Source: JAYZQT01 sp964412235
GTDB taxonomy: Bacteria > Pseudomonadota > Alphaproteobacteria > MPNO01 > UBA830
Direction of reading: 5' to 3'
Assembly (NCBI GenBank): GCA_964412235.1
Contig: CAYPNT010000003.1
Location: 1-64,000, forward strand
DNA length: 64,000 nucleotides
Part shown: in pieces, positions 1 to 8,972 of the stretch
How the letters are laid out: every line of letters starts with the position of its first letter
How positions within the stretch are numbered: position 1 is the first letter of the stretch
The notes under the pieces: generated by a model
The model's input: only the letters and a program-made list of their open reading frames with translations
Database searches by the model: none
What the model was told of the DNA's origin: nothing
Made by a program: the position numbers and the translations under genes

Positions 1-34
1 GTTCGTTCTGAGCCAGGATCAAACTCTCAAGTTT
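1..34 (-). rRNA. rrs: 16S ribosomal RNA, 5' end only
   Basis: The reverse complement of the first 34 bases reads as the 5' end of a bacterial 16S rRNA, including the universal 27F region (AGAGTTTGATCCTGGCTCAG) followed by AACGAAC, the usual alphaproteobacterial continuation. Only the first few dozen nucleotides are inside the window; the rest lies to the left. The mature 5' end is placed by analogy with the E. coli start and could be off by a few bases. Confidence 0.95.
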
Positions 35-204
35 GATATTACCTCGATCCAAACCGTTTTACCGATTTAGGACCAGGAATAACGAGATCCATCTCAAGCA
101 AATTACGCATGACTATAGTAAGTTAGCCGGATGCGCATTTTCAGAGACGGTGCTCGGTATAAACCATCGCGCCGCCGCCTGCGCATCCCTTCCAATATTC
201 ACAA

Positions 205-217
205 TGTCAAATAGCCC
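205..217 (-). promoter_or_regulatory. boxA-like antitermination element in the 16S leader
   Basis: On the minus strand the leader contains GGGCTATTTGACA followed by TTGTGAATA. This resembles the rRNA boxA consensus (TGCTCTTTAACA) and the GCTCTTTGACATTGTGAA form common in alphaproteobacterial rrn leaders. It lies between the promoter at 312-341 and the 16S start, as expected for Nus-factor antitermination. Known of the family: boxA lets RNA polymerase read through the structured rRNA operon. Confidence 0.6.
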
Positions 218-311
218 ATCCCCGCAACAACACTATCACCAAGAATTAAATGGTAGATGATATTATCCGCGGAAACAAAAGCGCCTCGGGATTCCCGTGG
301 CGCGAACCGTG

Positions 312-341
312 GTTATATGTTTAAGAGCTATGACCTGTCAA
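312..341 (-). promoter_or_regulatory. rRNA operon promoter with UP-like element
   Basis: Reading the minus strand, a perfect -35 box TTGACA (336-341) is followed after 18 nt by TATAAC (312-317), five of six matches to the -10 consensus. Upstream (about 342-385) the minus strand is very A/T rich, fitting an UP element. The bases just after the -10 box are GC rich (GGTTCGCGCC), as in stringently controlled rRNA promoters. Transcription would start near 305, giving a leader of about 270 nt. Stringent and growth-rate control are inferred from this architecture. Confidence 0.75.
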
Positions 342-387
342 ACTTTTTTATACGTTTTTACAAAAAAATTGAAAAATAAATCCCATG

Positions 388-416
388 TGCCTTAATAAAA
401 AATATTAATTAAGGCA
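388..416. repeat. AT-rich inverted repeat upstream of the rRNA promoter
   Basis: Perfect 9-bp arms (TGCCTTAAT at 388-396 and ATTAAGGCA at 408-416) flank an 11-nt A/T loop. It sits just upstream of the rRNA promoter's UP-like region. There is no T tract typical of an intrinsic terminator, so a protein-binding site or bent DNA is as likely. The rest of 417-555 shows only a short hairpin (525-537) and a weak TATATT box (543-548) before the lipoprotein gene. Confidence 0.4.
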
Positions 417-555
417 TTTGGTGGTGGTTAGTGATAACACAAGCTCGTGGGTATTAGACTTCTGCAATTTGACCTCTATATGCAGTTAATATGGGTTCAT
501 CGCGAGCGAATCGGCTAATGTCACACACCTTCGGTGTCATGCTATATTATGAGAC

Positions 556-1059
556 ATGCTAAGTATTCGAAAATCATATACAAAGTGGACAGGGATTTTA
601 CTGTCGGCAATCCTTTTATCCGCAGCGTTAGGCTGCGCGCAGAAAGGGGACGAAGCTCCCGGTACAGGCACAACGACCAATACTGCACGAACCGCAACCG
701 GGTTTGCGCAATTCTCTGACATTGCCGTTCCGGCAGGGTCAAAAATGGACGTTGACCGGTCTTTAATACTTGGTGCACGGGATAATTGGATCGGCCGATT
801 GGCAATGAATACGTCAAAAAACTCTACTAAAGCCTATGACTTTTTTCTACGCGAAATGCCTAAATTTGGGTGGCAGGAGATAACGACCGTGCGATCCGAT
901 GTAAGCATTTTAACGTTCCGTCGAGCAAATAGGGTAGCAACAGTCCAAATTAAGGGGCAAACACTTGGCGGTAGTTCGATAGATGTGACCGTATCTCCAG
1001 CACGGGACAATGGACAAATATCCAAGGGGTCTATGGGTTCATCACAAAACACCCAGTGA
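556..1059 (+). CDS. Predicted lipoprotein of unknown function
   Basis: The 167-residue protein starts with a basic N-region, a hydrophobic stretch (about residues 12-25) and a lipobox ending ALGC, so Cys27 is the predicted lipidation site and the protein should be anchored in the envelope. The next 20 residues are a Thr/Gly/Ala-rich linker; the rest is a small globular domain with no motif I recognise. The ATG at 556 is preceded by a TATATT box only a few bases upstream (543-548), so the message may be leaderless or nearly so; no good Shine-Dalgarno sequence is visible. It is a single gene between the rRNA promoter and the flavoprotein at 1167. I do not assign a function. Confidence 0.75.
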   Translation: MLSIRKSYTKWTGILLSAILLSAALGCAQKGDEAPGTGTTTNTARTATGFAQFSDIAVPAGSKMDVDRSLILGARDNWIGRLAMNTSKNSTKAYDFFLREMPKFGWQEITTVRSDVSILTFRRANRVATVQIKGQTLGGSSIDVTVSPARDNGQISKGSMGSSQNTQ

Positions 1060-1166
1060 CTGTTGCGGGCTAGTGGGTTTTATTTGAAGAAAGACTTGCC
1101 AGAAAAACGAGACTGTCCCACTATTGGATAAATTAAAAAATATCTTCCAAATTGGAGATCCGCGAA

Positions 1167-2651
1167 ATGTGGCGCCCTCCCGAACGCATTAAATGGGAGC
1201 CCAACCCTGGTGTATGGCCTACACTTGTGGAAGCACGTTCGTCACACTTATACCGCCCCCTCAAAATAGGTAGTCTATCGCTAGAACAGCGCACGTGGAT
1301 TCCTGCAATGGTACCGTGGCGCGCAACCAATGACGGCGTTGTAACACCAGAGGTGCTTGACTGGTACGCACGGTTCGCCCGCGGACGACCGGGCGCTATT
1401 GTAGTGGAAGCAACAGGAATTCGAGATATACCTTCGGGACCCCTGCTCCGAATTGGTGACGACCGCTTTGTAGATGGCCTTCGGACACTTGTTGAGACAG
1501 TGCATCGCGAGAGCAATGGCCACACTCGCTTGTTCATCCAGTGCATTGATTTTCTGTCAGTTCGCAGACGACCGGACCGTCTGCGGTACTTCATGGAATT
1601 TTTACGAATAACGGATAATCACCGAGATGCATTAAACGCTCATAAGTGGGACGAAACGAAAATCCGGGAACACCTTTATGAGTTGCAAGCTGAGGATCTT
1701 GAGCAAATACTTGATGTCCGTGAAATGGAAAACCTCCAGATGGGCTATCGTGAACGTGTAACGGACACCCATTTACCCTACATAAAAAACCTACCCGAAG
1801 TGTTGCCTAAGTTGTTTTCCGATGCCGCTTTACGAGCTAAATCTGCCGGCTTCGACGGAGTCGAATTGCATTACGCTCATGCGTACACCATGGCTTCATT
1901 CCTATCTCGCTTGAATGATCGCCAAGATGGTTACGGTGGATCAATAGAAAAGCGTTTGCGCCTTCCATTGGAAGTCTTTGCGAACGTCCGAGCGACTGTG
2001 GGAGATGATTATACCGTTGGCTGTCGTTATTTGTCGGATGATATCGTTGAGGGTGGCAATTCCGTTGAAGACGCTATTGAGATAGGGACAGCCTTCGCAA
2101 GCGCCGGGATGGATTTCATATCACTCTCAAGAGGTGGACGCTTCGAGGATGCTAAGCAACCGTCCGTAGGCAATGCAGCCTATCCCTACACTGGCCCAAG
2201 CGGATACGAATGTATGCCACAATACATTTCCGACGATGAGGGACCGTTCGGTCGCAATATTGAACCCGCGGCACGTATCCGGAAAGCCATCCGAGATGCC
2301 GGTTATTTCACCCCAGTTGTAGTAACTGGCGGAATTCATGGGTTTCAGCAGGCAGAACAAATTCTAAGGCAAAACCAAGGTGACGTTGTGGGGTTTGCGC
2401 GGCAGGCACTTGCCGATCCAGACTGGTTTCTCAAGGTCCGACTGGGACGGGGCAGTGAAGTTGTGGTTTGCGAGTATACAAATTATTGTGAAGCTCTCGA
2501 CCAGAAGCACGTCCCCGTAACCTGTAAGTTATGGGACCGGGTCGAAATGAGTTCACCCGACATTCTGAAAACTTCCGATAAAAAACGTCGATTGTCGGCA
2601 CCACTTTGGAAGCCAGAAATGGATGTAGAGGCAGCCCTAAAGAAAAACTAA
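1167..2651 (+). CDS. Old-yellow-enzyme family FMN oxidoreductase
   Basis: A 494-residue FMN-binding TIM-barrel protein of the NADH:flavin oxidoreductase / old yellow enzyme family. The diagnostic stretch is FDGVELHYAHAYTMASFLS followed by NDRQDGYGGS and KRLRLPLEV, which lines the flavin and substrate site. A later VVVTGGIHG motif and GFARQALADPDW fit the phosphate-binding end of the barrel. A C-terminal segment carries scattered Cys residues (CEYTNYCEAL, PVTCKLW), but I see no classical CxxCxxxC-x11-C cluster as in 2,4-dienoyl-CoA reductase. The ATG at 1167 is chosen over an in-frame TTG at 1152 because GGAG at 1154-1157 lies nine bases before it. Family members reduce activated C=C bonds with NAD(P)H; the substrate is unknown. 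The molybdoenzyme gene begins 80 nt downstream and is probably co-transcribed. Confidence 0.88.
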   Translation: MWRPPERIKWEPNPGVWPTLVEARSSHLYRPLKIGSLSLEQRTWIPAMVPWRATNDGVVTPEVLDWYARFARGRPGAIVVEATGIRDIPSGPLLRIGDDRFVDGLRTLVETVHRESNGHTRLFIQCIDFLSVRRRPDRLRYFMEFLRITDNHRDALNAHKWDETKIREHLYELQAEDLEQILDVREMENLQMGYRERVTDTHLPYIKNLPEVLPKLFSDAALRAKSAGFDGVELHYAHAYTMASFLSRLNDRQDGYGGSIEKRLRLPLEVFANVRATVGDDYTVGCRYLSDDIVEGGNSVEDAIEIGTAFASAGMDFISLSRGGRFEDAKQPSVGNAAYPYTGPSGYECMPQYISDDEGPFGRNIEPAARIRKAIRDAGYFTPVVVTGGIHGFQQAEQILRQNQGDVVGFARQALADPDWFLKVRLGRGSEVVVCEYTNYCEALDQKHVPVTCKLWDRVEMSSPDILKTSDKKRRLSAPLWKPEMDVEAALKKN

Positions 2652-2731
2652 ATATTCCCTTTCAGAGAAGAGGAAAGCCTCCCCCACAATTTACTACACG
2701 ACCAAGGAATGCAATTGAAGATGGAACACTC

Positions 2732-5038
2732 ATGACGGCCGGAACTGAAACCATCACTGTCTCTCATTGGGGCACGTATCGGGTTACCTCAGACAATGAC
2801 CAAATAGTCAAGGTTCGACCGTTTGAAAATGACCCCGAACCTTCACCCCTAATTAAGGCGATGCCATCTATCGTTCATCATGATTGTCGTATAGCGCGGC
2901 CCGTTGTCCGAAAGGGTTGGCTCAAGAACGGCCACAAAGGTGACAACTCGAGGCGCGGTTCGGAGCCATTTATTGAAGTTCCTTGGGACGAGGCGCTTGA
3001 CTTAGTCGCAGAGGAGCTCGAGCGTGTGCGTGCCAATTATGGGAACGAATCTATCTATGGGTCTTCAGGCTGGGCCAGCGCCGGAATTTTTCACTCGGCC
3101 GAAAACCAGCTCAAGCGATTTCTCAATACTATTGGGGGGTTTGTAGACCAGGTTACAAATTACTCTTTTGGCGCTGCATCTGTCATTGTGCCTCATATAA
3201 CTGGCGGCATGGATCCCGTGATGCGGCCTACAAGCTGGCCCAACATAATAAAAAACACCCGATTAATGGTCGCATTCGGTGGCGTTTCGCCGAAGAATAG
3301 CCAAGTGTCAAAAGATGGCCTGGGGCGCCATGAAACGCAAGAATATGTCAGGGAAGCACGTAAGGCAGGTATCGACTTCGTACAAATCAGCCCTATTCAG
3401 GACGATTTTAGTGATGATTTAAAAGCCGAGTGGCTGATCCCTCACCCGAATACGGATACGGCGCTCATGATGGGTCTTGCACATGTTCTAATCTCTGAGG
3501 ACCTGCATAATACAGATTTTCTCAGACGTTATTGCGTAGGCTTCGACCGCTTTCGATCCTATCTCTTTGGACAAACTGATGGCGTGGTAAAAAATGTAGA
3601 ATGGGCTGGTAAAATAACGGGTATAAAACCCCAGACACTTCGCACACTGGCGAGACGAATGGCTGCGACCCGAACAATGATTTCGATTAGCTGGTCAGTA
3701 CAACGTTGTGATCACGGGGAACAGCCGTGCTGGATGGCCATTACACTCGCCGCCATCCTTGGGCAGATCGGTTTGCCTGGCGGTGGTGTAGGTATCGGCT
3801 ATGGATCAATCAGCACAATCGGCTCGAGCTCCATAAAAAGGCCAGGCATCGGACTGCCGAAAGGTACCAACAAGGTTGATACGTTTATTCCCGTCGCCCG
3901 TGTTGTCGACATGTTATTGCACCCAGGAACGAGTTATGATTTTAACGGTCAAAAGCTTACCTACCCGGACATTCGACTTATATATTGGGCGGGCGGTAAT
4001 CCGTTTCATAAACAACAAGACCTCAACCGCTTCCTAGATGCGTGGCGCCGACCTCAGACGATAATTGTTCACGAACCATGGTGGACACCGGCCGCTCGAC
4101 GAGCAGATATAGTTCTGCCGGTGACAACAACTTTAGAACGAAATGATATTGGTGTGGGCCTTCGAGACCGCTTCTTCATAGCGATGCAACAAGCCATTCC
4201 GCCGGTCGGCGAAGCAAAAAATGATTTTGATATATTTTCAGCTCTATCAAAACGGATGGACGTACATGATGATTTTACTCAAGGTCGTGCTGAGATGGAT
4301 TGGCTGCGCCATATGTATTCGTTAAGCCGAGAAAATGGACAAAGACAAAAGATTGGGATGCCAGATTTTGACGAATTCTGGAAAAATGGATTCTTAGAGT
4401 TCAAAACACCGGACACTTCAGAAATTATTTTTGAAAATTTTCGGGACAACCCGACCAAATTCCCATTAAAAACGCCTTCTGGTCGTATTGAGATTTTTTC
4501 TCAAACCATTGATGAATTTGGGTATGACGATTGCCCAGGGCATCCCACATGGCTGGAACCAATCGAATGGTTAGGATCGGACAAAGTGGCTGAACATCCC
4601 CTTCATTTAGTTTCTAATCAGCCCCCTGGGCGAATGCATAGCCAGTTAGACTTTGGAGACCCTAGCCAAAAAACTAAGGTTGACGGTCGAGAGCCGGTCT
4701 GGATCCACCCGACAGATGCGAGTAAGCGGAACATAAGCGATGGAACGATCGTCAGGATATTCAACGCGCGTGGTTCGTGCCTTGCGGGGGCTGTAGTAAC
4801 AGAACGCATTCGCAGCGGTGTCGTGCGGCTTTCTACAGGCGCCTGGTTAGATCCACTCGAACCGTCCGAGATTGGTTCGCTCGACAAGCATGGAAACCCT
4901 AACGTACTCACAATCGACAAAGGTTCATCCCGGCTAGGACAAAGCTGTATTGCCCAATCCGCCCTAGTGGAAATAGAACCGTACAATGGGATGCCACACC
5001 CAATTACGGCCTACGATCAACCAATCATATTAACGTAA
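2732..5038 (+). CDS. BisC/TorA-type molybdopterin oxidoreductase
   Basis: A 768-residue DMSO-reductase-superfamily protein that begins SHWGTYRV, typical of the biotin-sulfoxide / TMAO / DMSO reductase branch with no N-terminal Fe-S cluster. The active-site pattern is present: GSSGW at residues 110-114 and, 31 residues later, Ser145 in NYSFGAA, matching the serine that ligates molybdenum in Rhodobacter DMSO reductase. No twin-arginine signal is visible, so a cytoplasmic BisC-like sulfoxide or N-oxide reductase is more likely than a periplasmic TorA. The start at 2732 is chosen because GAAG and GGAA precede it and the family N-terminus begins there; a longer frame from 2606 overlaps the upstream gene and adds unrelated sequence. 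It lies directly behind the OYE-like flavoprotein, a possible partner. The natural substrate is unknown. Confidence 0.88.
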   Translation: MTAGTETITVSHWGTYRVTSDNDQIVKVRPFENDPEPSPLIKAMPSIVHHDCRIARPVVRKGWLKNGHKGDNSRRGSEPFIEVPWDEALDLVAEELERVRANYGNESIYGSSGWASAGIFHSAENQLKRFLNTIGGFVDQVTNYSFGAASVIVPHITGGMDPVMRPTSWPNIIKNTRLMVAFGGVSPKNSQVSKDGLGRHETQEYVREARKAGIDFVQISPIQDDFSDDLKAEWLIPHPNTDTALMMGLAHVLISEDLHNTDFLRRYCVGFDRFRSYLFGQTDGVVKNVEWAGKITGIKPQTLRTLARRMAATRTMISISWSVQRCDHGEQPCWMAITLAAILGQIGLPGGGVGIGYGSISTIGSSSIKRPGIGLPKGTNKVDTFIPVARVVDMLLHPGTSYDFNGQKLTYPDIRLIYWAGGNPFHKQQDLNRFLDAWRRPQTIIVHEPWWTPAARRADIVLPVTTTLERNDIGVGLRDRFFIAMQQAIPPVGEAKNDFDIFSALSKRMDVHDDFTQGRAEMDWLRHMYSLSRENGQRQKIGMPDFDEFWKNGFLEFKTPDTSEIIFENFRDNPTKFPLKTPSGRIEIFSQTIDEFGYDDCPGHPTWLEPIEWLGSDKVAEHPLHLVSNQPPGRMHSQLDFGDPSQKTKVDGREPVWIHPTDASKRNISDGTIVRIFNARGSCLAGAVVTERIRSGVVRLSTGAWLDPLEPSEIGSLDKHGNPNVLTIDKGSSRLGQSCIAQSALVEIEPYNGMPHPITAYDQPIILT

Positions 5039-5194
5039 TAGACGCTATTTCTATTCGAGCATTAGGAGCGAATTGCCGTTACAGTCGTTATTTTCAACAT
5101 ACCCACCAAACAAATCCTTTAGTCTCCGACGCTTGGGACCACATTCCTCGCGTTAACCTGCGACACGACTAGTTGGAGGTGCACAACCAATAAT

Positions 5195-6694
5195 TTATCT
5201 CAAAACAAAGGGGTTGGGCGCTTCCGCGTTAGATGTTTCTATCCAAACCGATTTGTGTTGCAGATATTCTTTGATCATTTCTTGTCCGCTTTCACGGCCA
5301 ATCCCAGATTTTTTATAGCCTCCAAAGGGAGACAGATAACTAACTGCTCGATAGGTATTCACCCATATTGTCCCGGCCTGCAATTTATTCGCCAAATTAA
5401 TTGCTCGACCTATATTTTGCGTCCAAACGCCCGCAGCCAACCCATAAATAACATCGTTGCCAATTGAAATTGCCTCTTCATCGTCCTTGAATGGAATGAC
5501 AGACAATACGGGCCCGAACACTTCCTCCTGGGCGATACGCATATTGTTCTTTACACTGGTAAAAATCGTCGGCTCCACGAACCACCCCTCACCAACTTCG
5601 GGTCCCTCAGGGGTCCCCCCACCAAGCACGGTCTCGGCACCCTCATTTTTAGCAATATCTATATAGTTCAATACCTTTTCATATTGTGGAACATTAGTTA
5701 CGGGGCCAACTTGTGTATCGAAACTTGACGGGTCTCCAATTCGAGCCGTTCGGCCGAGTTCAACCAACTTCGACACGAATTCATCATGAATGGATTCTTG
5801 AACAAGGAGCCTTGAACCCGCTATGCAGGTCTGGCCCGTAGCTGCAAAAATACCCGAGATTACCCCCTTAACCGCATTTTCTACATGGGCATCGCCGAAA
5901 ACAATATTGGGCGACTTTCCACCAAGTTCCATTGTTACTTTTTTCATATTCTTAGCGGCCTGAGCATATATTGAAGCGCCTGTTACGTCAGAACCCGTAA
6001 AAGCAACCTTCGCTACCTTAGGATGGTCGACCAAGGCCGCTCCCGCCTCTCCACCGAAGCCCGTTACTACGTTGACAACCCCGGGAGGAAATACTTGTTC
6101 TGCAATTTTCATAAATTCGAGAGTAGACGCCGACGTATATTCCGACGGCTTTATAACAGCAGTGTTACCTGCGGCGAGCAACGGGGCTAATTTCCACGCC
6201 AGAAGAAGAAGCGGTGAATTCCACGGAACAATACACGCACAGACACCGAGAGGTTCCCACACAGTGTAATTAAAATGGCCCGGTTTATCGATAGGGATCA
6301 CTGAGCCCTCCACTTTGTCACAGAGGCCTGCGTAGTAGTAATACCATTGGGCAAGGTACTTACATTGGGCGCTCATCTCAGCGATTAATTTGCCATTATC
6401 CCGGACCTCAATTGACGCTAGTTCATCTGCTTTCTCAGCAATTCGGTCAGCAAAACTGCGGATTAAATGGCCCCTCGCTGTTGCGGTGAGGGCGGGCCAT
6501 TCCCCCGAATTGAAGGCCTTGTCCGCCGCTTCAACTGCACGATCCACATCAATTTCATCTCCCTTTGGGATCAATGCCCAGGGTTGCGCCGTATAAGGGT
6601 TAAACGTTTCAAACATTTCCCCTGAGCTCGAATCTACCCATTGACCATCTATAAACATTTTATATTTGGTGAGCATCTCAACACCTGAATCCAT
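5195..6694 (-). CDS. NAD(P)-dependent aldehyde dehydrogenase
   Basis: A 499-residue ALDH-superfamily enzyme with all landmarks: the PWNSPLLLLAWKLAPLLAAG segment, FTGSDVTG in the nucleotide fold, catalytic Glu in MELGGKSPN, the nucleophilic Cys in GQTCIAGSR, and EEVFGPVLSV. It should oxidise an aldehyde to the acid. The ATG at 6694 has a strong GGAGG Shine-Dalgarno sequence six bases upstream; the frame stays open 56 codons further, but that extension is unlike the family and overlaps the permease gene. It is the last gene of a minus-strand run with a DMT permease (115 nt upstream) and a split TPP decarboxylase, so its substrate may be the aldehyde that decarboxylase releases (inference). Confidence 0.93.
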   Translation of the reverse strand: MDSGVEMLTKYKMFIDGQWVDSSSGEMFETFNPYTAQPWALIPKGDEIDVDRAVEAADKAFNSGEWPALTATARGHLIRSFADRIAEKADELASIEVRDNGKLIAEMSAQCKYLAQWYYYYAGLCDKVEGSVIPIDKPGHFNYTVWEPLGVCACIVPWNSPLLLLAWKLAPLLAAGNTAVIKPSEYTSASTLEFMKIAEQVFPPGVVNVVTGFGGEAGAALVDHPKVAKVAFTGSDVTGASIYAQAAKNMKKVTMELGGKSPNIVFGDAHVENAVKGVISGIFAATGQTCIAGSRLLVQESIHDEFVSKLVELGRTARIGDPSSFDTQVGPVTNVPQYEKVLNYIDIAKNEGAETVLGGGTPEGPEVGEGWFVEPTIFTSVKNNMRIAQEEVFGPVLSVIPFKDDEEAISIGNDVIYGLAAGVWTQNIGRAINLANKLQAGTIWVNTYRAVSYLSPFGGYKKSGIGRESGQEMIKEYLQHKSVWIETSNAEAPNPFVLR

Positions 6695-6809
6695 TATTTC
6701 CTCCGGGAAAACTATAGCGCAAAGTATCCACGCTCGACTGGTTCTGCAAGCGAGACACGCTCGGTTCCTTTTTGTGTGGCGCCACGCGTTTAGAACAAAA
6801 TAAATGAGG

Positions 6810-7712
6810 CTACGCTGGTGATGCTTTAATATTATTTCCTTTGTTTGCGCATAAAACGGCAAGAACGATTAAGACAAACCCCAATATGCTACCCATTGAA
6901 ATGGTCTCTCCTACCAACCACGCCCCAAAGAATATAGCCGTTAGGGGATTGAACCCCACTGAAACTGCAGCTTGAACCGGCGTTACCATCTGGAACCCCT
7001 TAATGAAACACCACATCATGAACGCACCGCCGGGCACCGCCAAAAACAAAAAAGCCCCCCAACCAGAAACGCTGAAGTCTAGGGAACCAGAAAATGGTTC
7101 ACCCAACAGCACCGCGACGCCAAATAATACTCCAGACCCCAGTAACATTGACCATGCCGTCATAGCTACGCCGTCGTATTTCATTACATACTTCTTCGCG
7201 AATACAGTATATATCGCCGTAAATGCCGTCGCGAGCACCATGATAGCGTCTCCTCGCAGTGCATTTTGGGGAGCGTTTACGTCTAAACCAATTGCCGACC
7301 AAACACCCACAATTGCGAAAACGACCCCAATCGCCTTCCACGATGTTAGCCTTTCAATCCGAAACATTGTCGCGAGTGCGCCAGTTAACAAAGGCATACA
7401 CGCGTATATTAGAGCTCCTCGCGCCGAAGTTGTGTGCTCAAGTGCCGCGGCAAAGCACAGGGGAAACGCCGCAAAAAACACTAAAGCGAGCAATATCAGA
7501 GCCAACCGATCACTTGGGTCAATCTTAAAGCGACGGCCCTGCGCAAAAACAACCCCTAAAAGGCATAACGAAGCAATTAAATAACGAACACTCGCTAGCG
7601 TATATGGGTCAGTCTCTATGATCACAAACCGCGTCGTCACCACGGTCAACCCACCAATGCCAGCCGCCGTGCAAACCAACACCATTCCTAAAAGAGCCCG
7701 CTTATCAATCAT
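6810..7712 (-). CDS. EamA/DMT-family membrane permease
   Basis: A 300-residue protein made almost wholly of hydrophobic segments, about ten transmembrane helices arranged as two five-helix EamA repeats (roughly residues 8-140 and 150-290), the layout of the drug/metabolite transporter superfamily. The second repeat ends with the typical LTAIFFGAWLVGET and a final hydrophobic helix. It starts at ATG 7712, 17 nt after the stop of the TPP-binding subunit; no strong Shine-Dalgarno is seen, so translation may be coupled. Its place between a decarboxylase and an aldehyde dehydrogenase suggests it moves the substrate or product of that pathway across the inner membrane. Direction and substrate cannot be read from the sequence. 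Confidence 0.88.
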   Translation of the reverse strand: MIDKRALLGMVLVCTAAGIGGLTVVTTRFVIIETDPYTLASVRYLIASLCLLGVVFAQGRRFKIDPSDRLALILLALVFFAAFPLCFAAALEHTTSARGALIYACMPLLTGALATMFRIERLTSWKAIGVVFAIVGVWSAIGLDVNAPQNALRGDAIMVLATAFTAIYTVFAKKYVMKYDGVAMTAWSMLLGSGVLFGVAVLLGEPFSGSLDFSVSGWGAFLFLAVPGGAFMMWCFIKGFQMVTPVQAAVSVGFNPLTAIFFGAWLVGETISMGSILGFVLIVLAVLCANKGNNIKASPA

Positions 7713-7729
7713 AGAGTTGTGCGACGCGA

Positions 7730-8341
7730 CTAATCGAACGCTCTATCACCAAGCACTGCCTGGCGGAAACGAGCTCTAATCGCCGTTCCATCTCGGATAG
7801 GTAAAACCATCGGCACGCGCTCTGTTGTAACTTTGACGGCAATAAAAACAGGTCCTTCCGCATCGTAAAGAAGGGTTATAGCCTCTTCCAGCGCCTCCGC
7901 TGTCCAAACCGTCATCGATTGTTTGAACCCAGCCGCGGAGGCCATCCCAGCGAGATCTACGCCATGACCAGTATGTGTTTCCTGCATACCTGTTTCGCCG
8001 TAGTGCTGATTATCAATGACACACACCGACAGGTTCCCGGGTTTCGCTACCGCGATCGTGGCAAGGCTGCCTATTCCCATTAACATTTCACCATCACCCG
8101 TCAAAACGATAACACGGCGGCCTGGTTGCGCCCGGGCTAATCCGAGACCGGTCATAGTCGCTCCACCCATGCCACCCCAAAGGTAAAAGTTATTGGGATG
8201 ATCGCCGGCAGCAGCCGCATCCCAGGTAGTGGACCCAAGGCCGGTAACAAACAACGCTTCCCCTCGGTCTCGCAGAACCTGTGCGGTTACTTTTCGTCGA
8301 TTCAAGGTGATCTTTTTGGCGACCTCCATTATTTTCGCCAA
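7730..8341 (-). CDS. TPP-binding subunit of a split 2-oxoacid decarboxylase (ComE-like)
   Basis: A 203-residue thiamine-diphosphate-binding (PP) domain protein. The motif GDGEMLMG followed after about two dozen residues by IDNQHYGETG is the GDG-x(24-27)-N signature that holds Mg and the TPP diphosphate. There is no PYR or central domain; the PYR domain is the neighbouring gene, which overlaps this one by 13 nt. This alpha/beta arrangement is that of sulfopyruvate decarboxylase (ComDE) and some phosphonopyruvate-decarboxylase-like enzymes. The pair should decarboxylate a 2-oxoacid to an aldehyde. The downstream permease and aldehyde dehydrogenase fit a short route from 2-oxoacid to acid. The exact substrate is unknown. 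Confidence 0.85.
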   Translation of the reverse strand: MAKIMEVAKKITLNRRKVTAQVLRDRGEALFVTGLGSTTWDAAAAGDHPNNFYLWGGMGGATMTGLGLARAQPGRRVIVLTGDGEMLMGIGSLATIAVAKPGNLSVCVIDNQHYGETGMQETHTGHGVDLAGMASAAGFKQSMTVWTAEALEEAITLLYDAEGPVFIAVKVTTERVPMVLPIRDGTAIRARFRQAVLGDRAFD

Positions 8342-8871
8342 TCCTTAAAACCGATGATACGTTGGCCGATTAGCACCGCGACGGCCCGATAAGAATTAAA
8401 TGCTATCTGCGAAGCTGCAAAGATTGTTTCCCCTAGCTCTTCGGCTGTCTCCACGCGATATACGATTAACCCAGCATCTTCTAAAGACTTCGCAGTGCCT
8501 TGTCCCATTGGAAGTTGCCAGGGATTGAATTCTCCCCACTCGCCGCGCATAGTCACCAAAATCAACATCGGTGATCGCGTTTCCTGGATAATAGAAAACA
8601 TATTGATACAATTTCCCACCCCCGACGATTGCATCAACAAGGCGCTCCGCTCACCCCCCAACCAGGCCCCTAAAGCCATCGCTACGCCCTCCTCCTCTGT
8701 CGTCAGGCGAGTTGTTTTAATCCTATTATCGGCATCGCAGAATTTAATTAATTCGGCGTGTCCCGCGTCAGGCACATAACTAATTTGAGAAATTTCGGCC
8801 TCTTTAAGCGTTTCAAATATTTGTAGCGGCCAGTGCGATTGTTGTTCGTTATTTTGTTGTTGCTTTACCAT
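8329..8871 (-). CDS. PYR-domain subunit of a split TPP-dependent decarboxylase (ComD-like)
   Basis: A 180-residue protein matching the pyrimidine-binding half of TPP enzymes: SYVPDAGHAELI near residue 32, then TTEEEGVAMALGAWLGG, where the central Glu is the residue expected to activate the cofactor, then QSSGVGNCINMFSI and LILVTMRGEWGE. It is the first gene of the minus-strand run (8871 to 5195) and its 3' end overlaps the TPP-binding subunit, favouring coupled translation of a heteromeric enzyme. The N-terminus is rich in Gln/Asn (MVKQQQNNEQQ). The divergent neighbour at 8973 is an alpha/beta hydrolase; the 101 nt between them must hold both promoters, of which I can see no clean consensus. 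Confidence 0.85.
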   Translation of the reverse strand: MVKQQQNNEQQSHWPLQIFETLKEAEISQISYVPDAGHAELIKFCDADNRIKTTRLTTEEEGVAMALGAWLGGERSALLMQSSGVGNCINMFSIIQETRSPMLILVTMRGEWGEFNPWQLPMGQGTAKSLEDAGLIVYRVETAEELGETIFAASQIAFNSYRAVAVLIGQRIIGFKDWRK

Positions 8872-8972
8872 AGGTTAGCCGAAGTTGTCTGAGACAGGGT
8901 ACCTGTATTTATAACCTCTCTATTATCCGCTTATAAGCACCAGTACAATGGCACTCATAAAGGAGTTACAAA

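Noticed and set aside
33..260. Open frame of 75 codons on the plus strand at the left end
   Set aside because: It lies opposite the 16S leader and boxA element, has no family resemblance, and overlaps the rRNA 5' end.
1051..1083. Possible terminator after the lipoprotein gene
   Set aside because: The stem is only 5 bp (ACCCA/TGGGT) with an 18-nt loop and a short T run.
6694..6862. 56-codon N-terminal extension of the aldehyde dehydrogenase
   Set aside because: It overlaps the permease gene, is unlike ALDH N-termini, and a GGAGG stands before the internal ATG.
7003..7584. 193-codon frame opposite the DMT permease
   Set aside because: Mirror frame of a hydrophobic gene; low-complexity composition and no motif.
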